NCBI GenBank assembly: GCA_904419035.1
Contig: CAJFQL010000004.1
Coordinates: 1 to 64,000, forward strand
DNA length: 64,000 bases
Origin: Heritagella caecorum
GTDB taxonomy: Bacteria > Bacillota > Clostridia > Oscillospirales > Acutalibacteraceae
Reading direction: 5' to 3'
The notes under the pieces were generated by a model. It did no database searches and was not told the DNA's origin. It was given only the letters and a program-made list of their open reading frames with translations. This document shows, piece by piece, positions 1 through 7,677 of this stretch. Position numbers and translations under genes: made by a program. Position 1 is the stretch's first letter. The number at the start of each line of letters is the position of its first letter.

Positions 1-37
1 CCGGCGTGTAGCGTTTGTTCGGTATTCCTTTTGGCAT
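1..37 (-). CDS. IS3-family transposase OrfA, N-terminal fragment (cut by window edge)
   Basis: Only the first 12 codons are in the window, reading MPKGIPNKRYTP. This is the typical start of the helix-turn-helix OrfA subunit of IS3/IS150-type transposases common in Clostridia; the full protein binds the element's inverted repeats. The ATG is at 37-35 and the likely ribosome site is the GGGGTG at 50-45, seven bases upstream, which lies inside one arm of an inverted repeat. Whether the transposase is intact cannot be judged from this window. Confidence 0.7.
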   Translation of the reverse strand, partial: MPKGIPNKRYTP

Positions 38-44
38 AATAAAA

Positions 45-91
45 CACCCCACTTGTTATCCAGTATACCATACTGTCTAACAAATGGGGTG
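45..91 (-). repeat. Inverted repeat covering the transposase ribosome site
   Basis: Arms 45-58 and 78-91 are 14 bases each with a single difference that would still pair as G-U in RNA. Inside them, AGTAT/ATACT forms a second small stem around 62-74. The arm nearest the transposase contains its ribosome binding site. An extended -10 (TGGTATACT on the minus strand, 62-70) lies in the loop region. Confidence 0.75.
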
Positions 92-144
92 CAGTTCACA
101 TTGGGGAAAAGGAGCGGTTTTCATACTACAAAGGGAAAGGGGAA

Positions 145-1215
145 TTAGCCGACTTTGACCGTCCAGCCCTTGGTGTCGGGCAGTTTGCCCCACTGGATGC
201 CCGTGAGGGTATCGTACAGTTTCTGGGTCAGCGGGCCGATCTTACCGTCGCCGATGTGAGCCGATTCGTTTTCATACATCAGCTCTTTGACAGGGCTTAC
301 CACGGCTGCCGTGCCGGTACCGAATACTTCTTCCAGCTTGCCGTCGCGGGCCGCCTGCATCACCGTCTTGATGGCGAGCTTGCCTTCGATGACTTCATAG
401 CCCCAGTCTTTCATCAGATCGATGCAGCTGCGGCGGGTAACGCCGGGCAGCACGGTCCCCACGGTAGCCGCCGTGTAGATTTTGCCGTCGATCTTGAAGA
501 AGATGTTCATGGAGCCCACTTCTTCGACATACTTGCGTTCCACACCATCGAGCCACAGCACCTGGGAGAAGCCTTTTTCTTCGGCCAGTTCGCCGGCTTT
601 GATGGAAGCCGCATAGTTGCCGCCGCACTTGACAAAACCGGTCAGGCCGGGCGCCGCACGGATGTAATCGTCTTCGACATAAATCCGCACCGGGTCAAGG
701 CCTTCGGCATAATACGCGCCGGAGGGCGAGCAGATGATCATAAACGAATAATGGCGGGAAGCATGGACCCCCAGGCCCACGTCCGTTGCAATGGTAAACG
801 GGCGGATGTACAGGCTGGTGCCGTCGGAATGGGGCACCCAGTCGCGTTCCACATCCACCAGCGTTTTCACGGCCTGGATGAAATCATCCACCGGGATGCG
901 CGGCATGCACATACGGTCGTGGGTGCTCTGCATCCGTTCCGCATTCTTTTCCGGACGGAACAACAAAATGGTGTCGTCCGCCGTACGGTACGCTTTCATT
1001 CCTTCAAAGCATTCCTGTGCATAATGAAAAACCACACACGCCGGGTCCATGGGAAGGGGCTGATACGGAATAATGCGGGCGTCATGCCAGCCATTTTCCG
1101 GATCATAGTCCATCTGGAACATGTGATCGGTAAAGATCTTGCCAAAACCGAGATGAGATTCATCGGTGGGTTTGGCCTTCGGCGTTTGGGTACGTTCAAT
1201 CTTGATATCCAACAC
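145..1215 (-). CDS. ilvE: Branched-chain amino acid aminotransferase
   Basis: This is a class IV PLP-dependent aminotransferase of the longer BCAT type (356 residues, normal length). It interconverts leucine, isoleucine and valine with their 2-oxo acids using 2-oxoglutarate/glutamate in the cytoplasm. Recognisable stretches are FHYAQECFEGMKAYR near residue 65, YIRPF near 138, and GGNYAASIKAGELAEEKGF near 200, whose lysine in the NYAASIKA context is expected to hold PLP. A later EVGSMNIFF segment is also typical. The start used is GTG at 1215 behind GAGGG. It has its own promoter and appears monocistronic; an IS element follows it closely, with no obvious terminator left between. Confidence 0.95.
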   Translation of the reverse strand: MLDIKIERTQTPKAKPTDESHLGFGKIFTDHMFQMDYDPENGWHDARIIPYQPLPMDPACVVFHYAQECFEGMKAYRTADDTILLFRPEKNAERMQSTHDRMCMPRIPVDDFIQAVKTLVDVERDWVPHSDGTSLYIRPFTIATDVGLGVHASRHYSFMIICSPSGAYYAEGLDPVRIYVEDDYIRAAPGLTGFVKCGGNYAASIKAGELAEEKGFSQVLWLDGVERKYVEEVGSMNIFFKIDGKIYTAATVGTVLPGVTRRSCIDLMKDWGYEVIEGKLAIKTVMQAARDGKLEEVFGTGTAAVVSPVKELMYENESAHIGDGKIGPLTQKLYDTLTGIQWGKLPDTKGWTVKVG

Positions 1216-1246
1216 GGGAATTCCCTCTTTTCAAAAATTTGTCTTC

Positions 1247-1275
1247 ATTATAGCACCACCGGTGCCCCATTGCAA
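1247..1275 (-). promoter_or_regulatory. Promoter of ilvE
   Basis: On the minus strand, TTGCAA (1275-1270), a 17-base spacer and TATAAT (1252-1247), preceded by TG one base upstream. This is a near-consensus sigma-A promoter about 30 bases before the ilvE start. No T-box or leader peptide fits in the remaining space. Confidence 0.8.
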
Positions 1276-1301
1276 GAAAAACTATCTGATCTTTCATTTT
1301 T

Positions 1302-2648
1302 TTACAACACCGCCGCCGGCAGCCGCAGGCCTTTCGGGTAATGGTTTTTGAGCATGTGCCCGTCGCCTTTCCCAAATCCTACCGTGACTCCTTCGATGGC
1401 AACGGCCGCAAACCCTTTTTGGTCCCACGGCACCGCTTCCCCGTGCAGAAAATGGGGAATCAGCGGCGAATCCCACGGATATGCAAGCACATGCCTGAGT
1501 TCCTGCGGGCGGCAGGCCATGTAAAACCCGTGGGCCGGCAGAAGACGGTCTTTGCGTATTTGCCCCACTTCCACCCCGGCCCGCAAAACGGGAAGCCCCC
1601 CAAGGTCCGGCAGAAAATCGGGCAAGAGCAAAAGTTTATCTTTTTGCATAAAAAGCCGGTCCATCATGCCTTTTGGCACATCCCGCAGGGTTTCCTGTAA
1701 GAAATCTTCACCCAGTTTTCGTTCGGTTCCCTTTGTTTTTCGGATGAGAAACGGTGCCGGGCCGTCCGCCGCCGGGGATACCCGGCGCAGCCGCACCACA
1801 TAGTGCCCTTCCCCGCCGTCCATGGGGAAGATCCGCCGCCCCAGCCCGGTGTCAAAATCGGGCCGGCCAAAGGAAACGCCGGTATCTTCCTGCACAAAAT
1901 CGGGGCGCTGCTGCAAAAAGCGGCGCACGGCCCCTTCGTTTTCTTCTTTTGAAAAGGTACAGGTGGAATAGACCAGCACCCCGTCTTCCCGCACGCATTC
2001 GGCGGCCGACAGCAAAATTTGCACCTGCCTGTCGGCGCAGGCCGTCACGTGTTCCGGGCTCCATTCCAGGAGCGCGCGGTCATTCTTGCGGAACATGCCT
2101 TCCCCGGAACAGGGGGCGTCCACCAGCACCCGGTCAAAAAAGCCGCTCAGTTTTTCCGCCAGCAGCGGCACCGGCGCCTGGGAAATCACGGCGTTGCGCA
2201 CGCCCATGCGCTCCATGTTCGATAACAGCACCTGGCAGCGGCTGCGCACCACTTCGTTGCTCCACAAGAGCCCTTTTCCCTGCAAGAGGGCGGCAATCTG
2301 GGTGGATTTGCCGCCGGGGGCCGCGCACACATCCAGAATTTTTTCGCCGGGCTGAGGGTCTAATACCGTCACGGCGCTGGAAGCCGAAGGCTCCTGGGAA
2401 TAAAACGCACCGGCGTGGTGCAGCGGATGGCGGCCGGGGTGAAAGTCATCGGGCGCCGAAAAACTCAGGGGAGAAAACGGGGTTTGGTTTAGGGGGAACG
2501 GCAGGGTGCGCTGCAAAGTCTCTTTATCGGCTTTTAGGGTATTGAGCCGTACCCCTTTTTTCGGGGGTTCTTCCATAGCGCGCTGGTAGGCGTCCCATTC
2601 CTCCCCCAGCATTTGCTTCATGCGATCAAAAAAAATTTCGGAAAACAC
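1302..2648 (-). CDS. RsmF-like rRNA (cytosine-C5) methyltransferase
   Basis: This is a NOL1/NOP2/Sun-family enzyme (448 residues) that methylates cytosine C5 in ribosomal RNA using S-adenosylmethionine. The SAM-binding loop is DVCAAPGGKSTQIAALL near residue 105. The two catalytic cysteines lie in VDAPCSGEGMF near 175 and YSTCTFSKEENE near 230. The C-terminal part, after about residue 300, resembles the RsmF C-terminal/PUA-like RNA-binding regions and ends in a glycine-rich segment. The start is GTG at 2648 preceded by AAAGGAG. It may act on 16S rRNA like RsmF, but the exact target base cannot be read from sequence. It is transcribed divergently from the small repeat protein gene. Confidence 0.88.
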   Translation of the reverse strand: MFSEIFFDRMKQMLGEEWDAYQRAMEEPPKKGVRLNTLKADKETLQRTLPFPLNQTPFSPLSFSAPDDFHPGRHPLHHAGAFYSQEPSASSAVTVLDPQPGEKILDVCAAPGGKSTQIAALLQGKGLLWSNEVVRSRCQVLLSNMERMGVRNAVISQAPVPLLAEKLSGFFDRVLVDAPCSGEGMFRKNDRALLEWSPEHVTACADRQVQILLSAAECVREDGVLVYSTCTFSKEENEGAVRRFLQQRPDFVQEDTGVSFGRPDFDTGLGRRIFPMDGGEGHYVVRLRRVSPAADGPAPFLIRKTKGTERKLGEDFLQETLRDVPKGMMDRLFMQKDKLLLLPDFLPDLGGLPVLRAGVEVGQIRKDRLLPAHGFYMACRPQELRHVLAYPWDSPLIPHFLHGEAVPWDQKGFAAVAIEGVTVGFGKGDGHMLKNHYPKGLRLPAAVL

Positions 2649-2729
2649 GGTGCTTTCTCCTTTCTTTTGGGCGTATAATCCCCGTTTCTTCCATCCATAC
2701 TACCCCCATAAAGGGAGGTGAATCCTGTT

Positions 2730-2936
2730 ATGAAAAACCAGAATATGAATCAGCCGAGCCCCAGCGAAAACGGGATGAACAAATCCGGCATGAATAAGTC
2801 GGGGATGAACAAATCCGGGTTGAACAAAAACGGCCAGGGCGGCATGAACAACAAAACCGGCATGAACAAAGCCGGGCAGAACCTGATGCCCCAGGACGGC
2901 CAGAACTGTGACCACTCTTCGCAGAACTGCCGCTGA
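2730..2936 (+). CDS. Small Met/Asn-rich repeat protein (MNKSG repeats), function unknown
   Basis: I do not recognise this 68-residue protein. Its centre is a run of five-residue units: MNKSG three times, LNKNG, then after a short gap MNNKTG and MNKAG. The ends are rich in Asn, Gln, Ser and Pro, and the C-terminus carries two cysteines in a CDHSSQNC context. There is no signal peptide or membrane segment, and the composition predicts disorder. The ATG at 2730 is chosen because a strong GGGAGGTG site (2713-2720) sits nine bases upstream; an in-frame GTG at 2718 overlaps that site. It has a strong terminator of its own, which supports real expression as a single-gene unit. Confidence 0.7.
   Translation: MKNQNMNQPSPSENGMNKSGMNKSGMNKSGLNKNGQGGMNNKTGMNKAGQNLMPQDGQNCDHSSQNCR
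2775..2876 (+). repeat. 15-base tandem repeats encoding MNKSG units
   Basis: Units begin at 2775, 2790, 2805 and 2820 with a strict 15-base period, followed by a degenerate pair at 2844 and 2862. The first and third units are identical except for the last base, while the second differs at several third codon positions. That pattern suggests protein-level selection after duplication. Confidence 0.85.
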
Positions 2937-2947
2937 TTCCCTATGCC

Positions 2948-2985
2948 AAAAAAGCCGGCCTTTTAAAAAAAGGGCCGGCTTTTTT
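2948..2985. terminator. Bidirectional terminator
   Basis: GCCGGCC (2954-2960) pairs with GGCCGGC (2973-2979), flanked by A-rich and T-rich runs on both sides. It can end the repeat-protein transcript on plus and the yitT operon on minus. Confidence 0.85.
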
Positions 2986-2990
2986 GCGGT

Positions 2991-3911
2991 TCAGGACTTT
3001 TTATGACGGAGGCGCTGGATCAGCTGGCGCAGAGTGGTATCTTCCGAGCGGGAGGGGTGGAACCCTTCGCCGGTGATTTCCCCGGCTTCGCCCACGATGA
3101 CAAACGCATCGGGGTCTTCTTCATAGATAATTTCGTTGATCCGCGTCACTTCATGCCGGCGCACAGCGCACAAAATCATTTCCCCCGGCAGGCCGCTGTA
3201 GCCGCCCTTATCGGGGATCAGGGTGACCCCACGGTCCAAATCTTCCAAAATACGGCGGGAAATACCCTCGTATTTTTCCGACAGGATAAAATACAGCTTG
3301 CCCGTGCCGTTGGAGGTTCCGTACAGCACCGAATCGATCATATGGGTGCTGACAAAAATGGCAATCACGGCATACAGCGCGCTTTCGGGGCTTTTATAGG
3401 CCAACATGGAAAAGATGACCACAATCACATCAATGCCCATGAGCAGCTTGCCCACGGACAAGTGCCGGTGCCGGTGCGACAGCAGCCGGGCCACCAAATC
3501 GGTGCCGCCGGTGGTGCTGCCGCGCATGAGGAACAGCGCCAGCCCCAGCCCTTCCAGGGCGCCGCCGAACACCGCCGCCAGCAGCATGTCGCCCTTATAA
3601 GGCGGGATGATCATAGCGCCCAAATCGATAAACAGGGAGCAGATGACCACCGCCAGCAGGCTTTTACCCACCAATTTATACCCGATTTCGATAAAGGCCC
3701 AGATGAAAATGGGGATATTCAGCAGCATGTTCACCGCGCCCACCGGGGTCTGGAACAAATACCGCAAAATAATGCCCACACCCGTCAGGCCGCCGGGCGC
3801 GATGTTGTTGGGAGACGTGAACATATTCACCGCCAGCGAACACAGACATCCGCCCAGCAGAAAGAAGAGCAAATCCACAAATCCATTCTTTTTTCCCGAT
3901 AGACGAATCAT
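2991..3911 (-). CDS. YitT family membrane protein
   Basis: A 306-residue protein with a hydrophobic N-terminal half (about five membrane segments, residues 10-190; DUF161 repeats) and a soluble C-terminal DUF2179 domain from about residue 215. The segments SPNNIAPGGLTGVGIIL and RGSTTGGTDLVA are the characteristic glycine-rich YitT motifs. The family is widespread in Firmicutes but its transport or signalling role is not established. The start codon overlaps the mrnC stop (ATGA), indicating translational coupling at the end of the rplU operon. Confidence 0.9.
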   Translation of the reverse strand: MIRLSGKKNGFVDLLFFLLGGCLCSLAVNMFTSPNNIAPGGLTGVGIILRYLFQTPVGAVNMLLNIPIFIWAFIEIGYKLVGKSLLAVVICSLFIDLGAMIIPPYKGDMLLAAVFGGALEGLGLALFLMRGSTTGGTDLVARLLSHRHRHLSVGKLLMGIDVIVVIFSMLAYKSPESALYAVIAIFVSTHMIDSVLYGTSNGTGKLYFILSEKYEGISRRILEDLDRGVTLIPDKGGYSGLPGEMILCAVRRHEVTRINEIIYEEDPDAFVIVGEAGEITGEGFHPSRSEDTTLRQLIQRLRHKKS

Positions 3912-4342
3912 GATTCCCTCTTTTCCGCAGGCGAAGCGTCCGGTGCCACCTGCTCATCCATCAGGCAGGCAAACAGTTCCCGCACCCGGGCAAGCGCTCC
4001 CTGCAAATATAAATACCCGAACAGCGTTTCCAAGGCCGTGGCCGCATGGTAATCGGCCACATTGGCGTGTTTGGGCACATGGTGTACCCGGGCATTGCGC
4101 CCACGGCGGTACACCTGCTGTTCTTCTTCCGTCAGGTGCGGCCACAGCCGCTGGCCGTCCATGGCCTGCTGCCGGGCGCACACCTGTTCCACCGCCTGGC
4201 GGTGCAGTTGTGACACCGGCAAACGGCTTTCACAGCTGAGTTTTTCCCGCACCAGCAGTTCAAATACGCCGTCGCCCACAAAAGCCAGCGCCAGCGCATT
4301 CATGGTTTTGGGATCACAAGGGGAACCCCACAATCGTTCCAA
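3908..4342 (-). CDS. mrnC: Mini-ribonuclease III
   Basis: A 144-residue RNase III catalytic domain without a double-stranded RNA-binding domain, as expected for Mini-III. In Bacillus this enzyme trims the ends of 23S rRNA precursor. The acidic signature is in LAFVGDGVFELLVRE near residue 20, and ATALETLFGYLYLQG near residue 100 matches the second catalytic helix. The RGRNA...PK.A segment between them is also typical. The best start is TTG at 4342 behind a G-rich site. In many Firmicutes it sits beside cysS; here it follows obgE instead, which fits a ribosome-maturation operon. Confidence 0.9.
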   Translation of the reverse strand: MERLWGSPCDPKTMNALALAFVGDGVFELLVREKLSCESRLPVSQLHRQAVEQVCARQQAMDGQRLWPHLTEEEQQVYRRGRNARVHHVPKHANVADYHAATALETLFGYLYLQGALARVRELFACLMDEQVAPDASPAEKRES

Positions 4343-4356
4343 TGTGCCGCCCCCTT

Positions 4357-5631
4357 TTATTCCACAAAGTCAAATTCCAAGTTATACAGGCTGACGGTGT
4401 CGCCCTCCTGGACCCCGGCTTTCCGCAGCGCGTCAATCACGCCGGTTTCCAGCAACACCCGGTCAAAGTACTGCAGCCCTTCGGTATCGTCGAAATTCAC
4501 CGTTTTCAAAATCTGCAGCAGCCAGTCGGCTTCCACGCTGTACACGTCGGAATCCAGCCGGGTAATTTTGACTTCCCGGTTTGTAAGGTCTTCCAGAGGC
4601 ATAACGGGCGCCGGTTCGGCTTCGTACCGTTTGACCGGCGGCAGCTGCGACAGCATGCCCTGGATGCGTTTGAGCAGCGGGTCCACCTGGTACCGGATGG
4701 CCGCCATGATCGGGAAGAATTCATACCCCTGGTCCCGCACGAACTTTGCAAACTCTTCCACGGTTTCGTCGTCGGTTAAGTCGCACTTGTTGCCCGCCAC
4801 CAACATGGGACGGGTGGCCAGTTCGGGGTTAAACTTTTTCAGTTCTTCGTTAATCACCCGGAAATCTTCTTTCGGGTCGCGCCCTTCACTGCCGGACACG
4901 TCCACCACATGCACCAGCATGCGGCAGCGCTCCACGTGGCGTAGGAACTGGTGCCCCAGCCCGGCCCCTTCCCAGGCGCCTTCGATGAGCCCGGGGATAT
5001 CGGCCATGACAAAGCTGCTGCCTTCTCCCATGTGTACCACGCCCAATACCGGCGTCAGGGTGGTGAAATGATAGTTCGCGATATTGGGTTTTGCTTCGCT
5101 CACCACCGAAATGAGGGTGGATTTGCCTACATTCGGAAAGCCCACCAGCCCCACATCGGCCAGCAGTTTCAGTTCCAATTGCAGTTCCAGCTCTTCCCCG
5201 GGCAGGCCGGGTTTCGCAAACCGGGGCGTCTGCCGGGTGGGGGTAGCAAAATGGCAGTTGCCCCAGCCGCCCTTGCCGCCGCGGGCAATCACGTGCCGTT
5301 CCTTATCGGACAGGTCGGCCAGAATGCGGCCGGTAGAAGCTTCTTTCACCAGCGTGCCGTCAGGCACCCGGATGATACAGTCTTCCCCTTTTTTCCCGTT
5401 ACAGCGGGCACCGCGTCCGGGTTCCCCGTTTTTGGCCACATACTTCCGTTTGTACCGGAAATCCGCCAAGGTCGACAAATTGGTGTCCACTTCAAACACA
5501 ATGTCGCCCCCGCGGCCGCCGTCGCCGCCGTCCGGTCCGCCGGAAGCCACAAACTTTTCCCGGTGGAACGCCACGGCGCCATTGCCGCCGGAACCGGCCC
5601 GCACCAGAATTTTTGCTACGTCGATAAACAT
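4357..5631 (-). CDS. obgE: GTPase Obg/CgtA
   Basis: A 424-residue ribosome-associated GTPase involved in 50S assembly and stress control. The glycine-rich Obg fold occupies residues 1-158. The GTPase domain follows, with G1 at GFPNVGKSTLIS, G3 at DIPGLIEGA and an NKCD G4. The last 75 residues form the OCT (Obg C-terminal) domain found in Firmicutes versions. The ATG at 5631 follows GGAGGA. It is co-directional with rplU and rpmA, the classic obg neighbourhood, although a terminator-like hairpin lies between rpmA and obgE. Confidence 0.97.
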   Translation of the reverse strand: MFIDVAKILVRAGSGGNGAVAFHREKFVASGGPDGGDGGRGGDIVFEVDTNLSTLADFRYKRKYVAKNGEPGRGARCNGKKGEDCIIRVPDGTLVKEASTGRILADLSDKERHVIARGGKGGWGNCHFATPTRQTPRFAKPGLPGEELELQLELKLLADVGLVGFPNVGKSTLISVVSEAKPNIANYHFTTLTPVLGVVHMGEGSSFVMADIPGLIEGAWEGAGLGHQFLRHVERCRMLVHVVDVSGSEGRDPKEDFRVINEELKKFNPELATRPMLVAGNKCDLTDDETVEEFAKFVRDQGYEFFPIMAAIRYQVDPLLKRIQGMLSQLPPVKRYEAEPAPVMPLEDLTNREVKITRLDSDVYSVEADWLLQILKTVNFDDTEGLQYFDRVLLETGVIDALRKAGVQEGDTVSLYNLEFDFVE

Positions 5632-5673
5632 GCCTGCGTCCTCCTTTCCCGCTTTAGCGCGGCACGATACAAA

Positions 5674-5709
5674 ATGAAAAATCCCGGAACATTGCTGCCC
5701 CGGGATCTT
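5674..5709 (-). terminator. Terminator-like hairpin between rpmA and obgE
   Basis: On the minus strand, ATCCCGG (706-700 of the 5 kb block, i.e. 5706-5700) pairs with CCGGGAT (5687-5681), followed by a run of T. It would reduce, not necessarily abolish, read-through from ribosomal protein genes into obgE. Confidence 0.65.
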
Positions 5710-5723
5710 CGAATGATCAGAAA

Positions 5724-6008
5724 TTACTGTTCCACAGCGTATACGCTGACCTGCTTGCGGTCGCGGCCTACGCGTTCGAACTTCACGCGGCCATCCACTT
5801 TGGCAAACAGGGAGTCGTCCGACCCACGGCCAACGTTGTTGCCGGGATGGATGTGCGTTCCACGCTGTTTCACCAGGATGTTGCCGGCCAGTACGAACTG
5901 CCCGTCGGCACGCTTCACGCCAAGACGCTTGGACTCGGAATCACGGCCGTTCTTCGTGGAACCCATACCTTTTTTATGAGCGAACAACTGAATATTGATC
6001 TTCAGCAT
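5724..6008 (-). CDS. rpmA: Ribosomal protein L27 with cleavable N-terminal extension
   Basis: A 94-residue L27. The protein starts MLKINIQLFAHKKG; in Firmicutes the first nine residues, up to the phenylalanine, are removed by Prp so that the mature AHKKG N-terminus can reach the peptidyl transferase centre. The body has the usual GSTKNGRDSESKRLGVK segment. It lies four bases from the prp stop, so substrate and protease are coexpressed. Confidence 0.97.
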   Translation of the reverse strand: MLKINIQLFAHKKGMGSTKNGRDSESKRLGVKRADGQFVLAGNILVKQRGTHIHPGNNVGRGSDDSLFAKVDGRVKFERVGRDRKQVSVYAVEQ

Positions 6009-6011
6009 TCT

Positions 6012-6335
6012 TTACACCTCCAGAATCGAAACTTGTAAATAATGGGCATATTGCCCGGAAAGACTGTCCAAATGCAGATGCAGCCCTTCCATACACACAC
6101 GGCACGCGGCAGCGTTTTCTTCGCTTACCCGGCACCGCAGATCCCCGTCTTGTTCCCTTATCTGCGCGGGCAGACAAAGCACATCGGTGATCGTGTTGAC
6201 CGTCATATACACCGCCGACGAAACGGCTGCGCATACGATGTCGCTTCCTTCTTCGCTGTAACCGGCATGGCCTTTTACGGTAAAGCCCGTGAAAAAACCC
6301 GTTGCCCGGCTTTTTTCAAAAGAAGCACGTATCAT
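6012..6335 (-). CDS. prp: Ribosomal-processing cysteine protease Prp
   Basis: A 107-residue cysteine protease that trims the N-terminal extension of L27. The catalytic histidine is in VKGHAGY near residue 22 and the cysteine in DIVCAAVSS near residue 35, as in the family. It sits between rplU and rpmA with very short gaps (seven and three bases), the conserved Firmicutes arrangement. Confidence 0.95.
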   Translation of the reverse strand: MIRASFEKSRATGFFTGFTVKGHAGYSEEGSDIVCAAVSSAVYMTVNTITDVLCLPAQIREQDGDLRCRVSEENAAACRVCMEGLHLHLDSLSGQYAHYLQVSILEV

Positions 6336-6342
6336 GGCACAA

Positions 6343-6651
6343 TTAGGCGTTCACGGCCTCGATCTGTACCTTCGTGTAGGGCTGACGGTGGCCCATCTTG
6401 CGAGCGGAGCCCTTCTTGGGTTTGTAGGTCCACACCGTGATCTTACGGCCTTTGCCATTCTTCATGACTTTGCCGGTCACGCTGGCGCCTTCCACATAAG
6501 GCTTGCCCACTTTCATTCCGTCGTCGTCACAAATTGCCACGACCGGGAAAGTTACGGTTTCGTTCTCTTCTGCGGCCAGCTTTTCAACGAAGATTTCATC
6601 GCCGAACTGTACTTTGTACTGCTTGCCGCCGGTTTCAATGATTGCAAACAT
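6343..6651 (-). CDS. rplU: Ribosomal protein L21
   Basis: A 102-residue L21 of normal length, binding 23S rRNA in the large subunit. It begins MFAIIETGGKQYKVQ, which is diagnostic, and ends with the GHRQPYTKVQIEAVNA tail. It is the first gene of the operon and lies behind its own promoter and a leader hairpin. Confidence 0.98.
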   Translation of the reverse strand: MFAIIETGGKQYKVQFGDEIFVEKLAAEENETVTFPVVAICDDDGMKVGKPYVEGASVTGKVMKNGKGRKITVWTYKPKKGSARKMGHRQPYTKVQIEAVNA

Positions 6652-6676
6652 CGTTCCAAGGTCCTGCCTTTTCTTT

Positions 6677-6700
6677 AAACTCGCTACGCCAGGCGGGTTT
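6677..6700 (-). promoter_or_regulatory. Leader hairpin of rplU, possible L21 leader
   Basis: AAACTCGC (6677-6684) and GCGGGTTT (6693-6700) form an imperfect hairpin in the rplU 5' leader, roughly 25 bases before the start codon. Firmicutes rplU operons often carry a structured L21 leader for autoregulation. I see a hairpin but cannot confirm it matches that family. Confidence 0.35.
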
Positions 6701-6741
6701 TCACCACTTTTTTACAAAAGCCCGGAATAAGCGGCTTACTA

Positions 6742-6770
6742 AGCGTACCATACAAAAATCGAAATGTCAA
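6742..6770 (-). promoter_or_regulatory. Promoter of the rplU operon
   Basis: Minus strand TTGACA (6770-6765), 17-base spacer, TACGCT (6747-6742). The -35 overlaps the sdaAA stop codon, so the serine dehydratase gene ends inside the next operon's promoter. Confidence 0.75.
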
Positions 6771-7666
6771 GGTGTTTCCTGGGTTTTTTCGGCTTTTTTC
6801 CCTCCCAGAATTTCTTCGGCCAGCCGCCGCCCGGTAGGCGTGGCGGCTAACCCTCCTTCGGCCGTTTCTCTCAGGGAACCGGGCATACTGTCGCCCACCC
6901 GGCGCATAGCCAAAATCACTTCGTCGGCGGGAATGCGGCTTTCGATCCCGCACAGCGCCATTTCCGCCGCCGCCAGGGCGTTGGCTACGCCCATGGCGTT
7001 GCGCTTAATGCACGGGACTTCCACCAGACCGGCCACCGGGTCGCACACCAGCCCCAGCACGTTTTTCAGCGCCATGGCGCAGGCATGGGCGCACATATCC
7101 GGCGTGCCGCCCATCATTTCGGTGATAGCGGCCGCCGCCATCGCGGACGCCGATCCCACTTCGGCCTGGCACCCGCCCTGGGCACCGGAAATGCTAGCCC
7201 CTTCGGCGATGGCCATGCCGATGCCCGCCGCGGTAAACAGTGCTTTCACCGCCGTTTCTTCCGGCAGGTTCTTTTCTTCCATGGTGGTGAGCACCGCCGC
7301 CGGCAAAATGCCGCAGCTGCCCGCCGTGGGCGCCGCTACGATGCGCCCCATACAGGCGTTGCATTCCGATACGGCTAAAGCTCTCGCCAACGCCTTGCCG
7401 AAAAACGGCCCGCACAAATTCTCGCCGCTGCGGGCCCGTTCCATCATTTTGGCACTGTCCCCACCGGACAGGCCGCTTTCGGAGCGCAAATTGGGGTTTT
7501 CCCCTTCCCGGCAGGAATCCCGCATCACGGAAAGGTTGCGGTACATGTGTTCCAGCAGTTCTTCTTTTCTTGTGCCGGTGCTCTCATTTTCCCGCTGCAG
7601 CACCACATCCGAAAGCGCCACGCCTTCTTTTTCTGCCTGTTCCACCAGGCCTTTTACTGTCGTCAT
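6767..7666 (-). CDS. sdaAA: L-serine dehydratase, alpha subunit
   Basis: The large subunit (299 residues) of the iron-sulfur L-serine ammonia-lyase, which converts serine to pyruvate and ammonia. Family segments are MRDSCREGENPNL, the AAPTAGSCGILPA core near residue 150, GASISGAQGGCQAEVGSASAM and CDPVAGLVEVPC. The cysteines in these segments are the expected cluster ligands. An ATG at 7666 preceded by AGGAGG decides the start; the reading frame stays open further upstream into sdaAB but that extension has no ribosome site. It lies 11 bases after sdaAB. Confidence 0.95.
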   Translation of the reverse strand: MTTVKGLVEQAEKEGVALSDVVLQRENESTGTRKEELLEHMYRNLSVMRDSCREGENPNLRSESGLSGGDSAKMMERARSGENLCGPFFGKALARALAVSECNACMGRIVAAPTAGSCGILPAAVLTTMEEKNLPEETAVKALFTAAGIGMAIAEGASISGAQGGCQAEVGSASAMAAAAITEMMGGTPDMCAHACAMALKNVLGLVCDPVAGLVEVPCIKRNAMGVANALAAAEMALCGIESRIPADEVILAMRRVGDSMPGSLRETAEGGLAATPTGRRLAEEILGGKKAEKTQETP

Positions 7667-7677
7667 CGCTTTCCTCC

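Larger units (their letters stand above)
1..98 (-). mobile_element. End of an IS3-family (IS150-like) insertion sequence
   Basis: Read on the minus strand from position 98, the sequence begins TGAACTGCACCCC, which resembles the terminal inverted repeat of IS150-type IS3 elements, and runs 60 bases into a transposase start codon. The other end lies outside the window, so the element's length and target duplication cannot be seen. The tip lies 46 bases past the ilvE stop codon and the element points the same way as ilvE. Family assignment rests on the tip and the first 12 transposase residues and is from memory of the family. Confidence 0.7.

Noticed and set aside
1216..1301. T-box or leader peptide before ilvE
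   Set aside because: The promoter lies within 60 bases of the start codon, so no room exists for either.
256..1341. Long plus-strand frame opposite ilvE (361 codons)
   Set aside because: It is antisense to a clear aminotransferase, rich in His/Arg/Phe as expected of a shadow frame in GC-rich DNA, and has no ribosome site.
1754..2545. 263-codon plus-strand frame opposite the rRNA methyltransferase gene
   Set aside because: Arg/Pro/Ala-rich shadow frame without any motif.
2775..2876. CRISPR-like short repeats
   Set aside because: Units are contiguous 15-base coding repeats without spacers.
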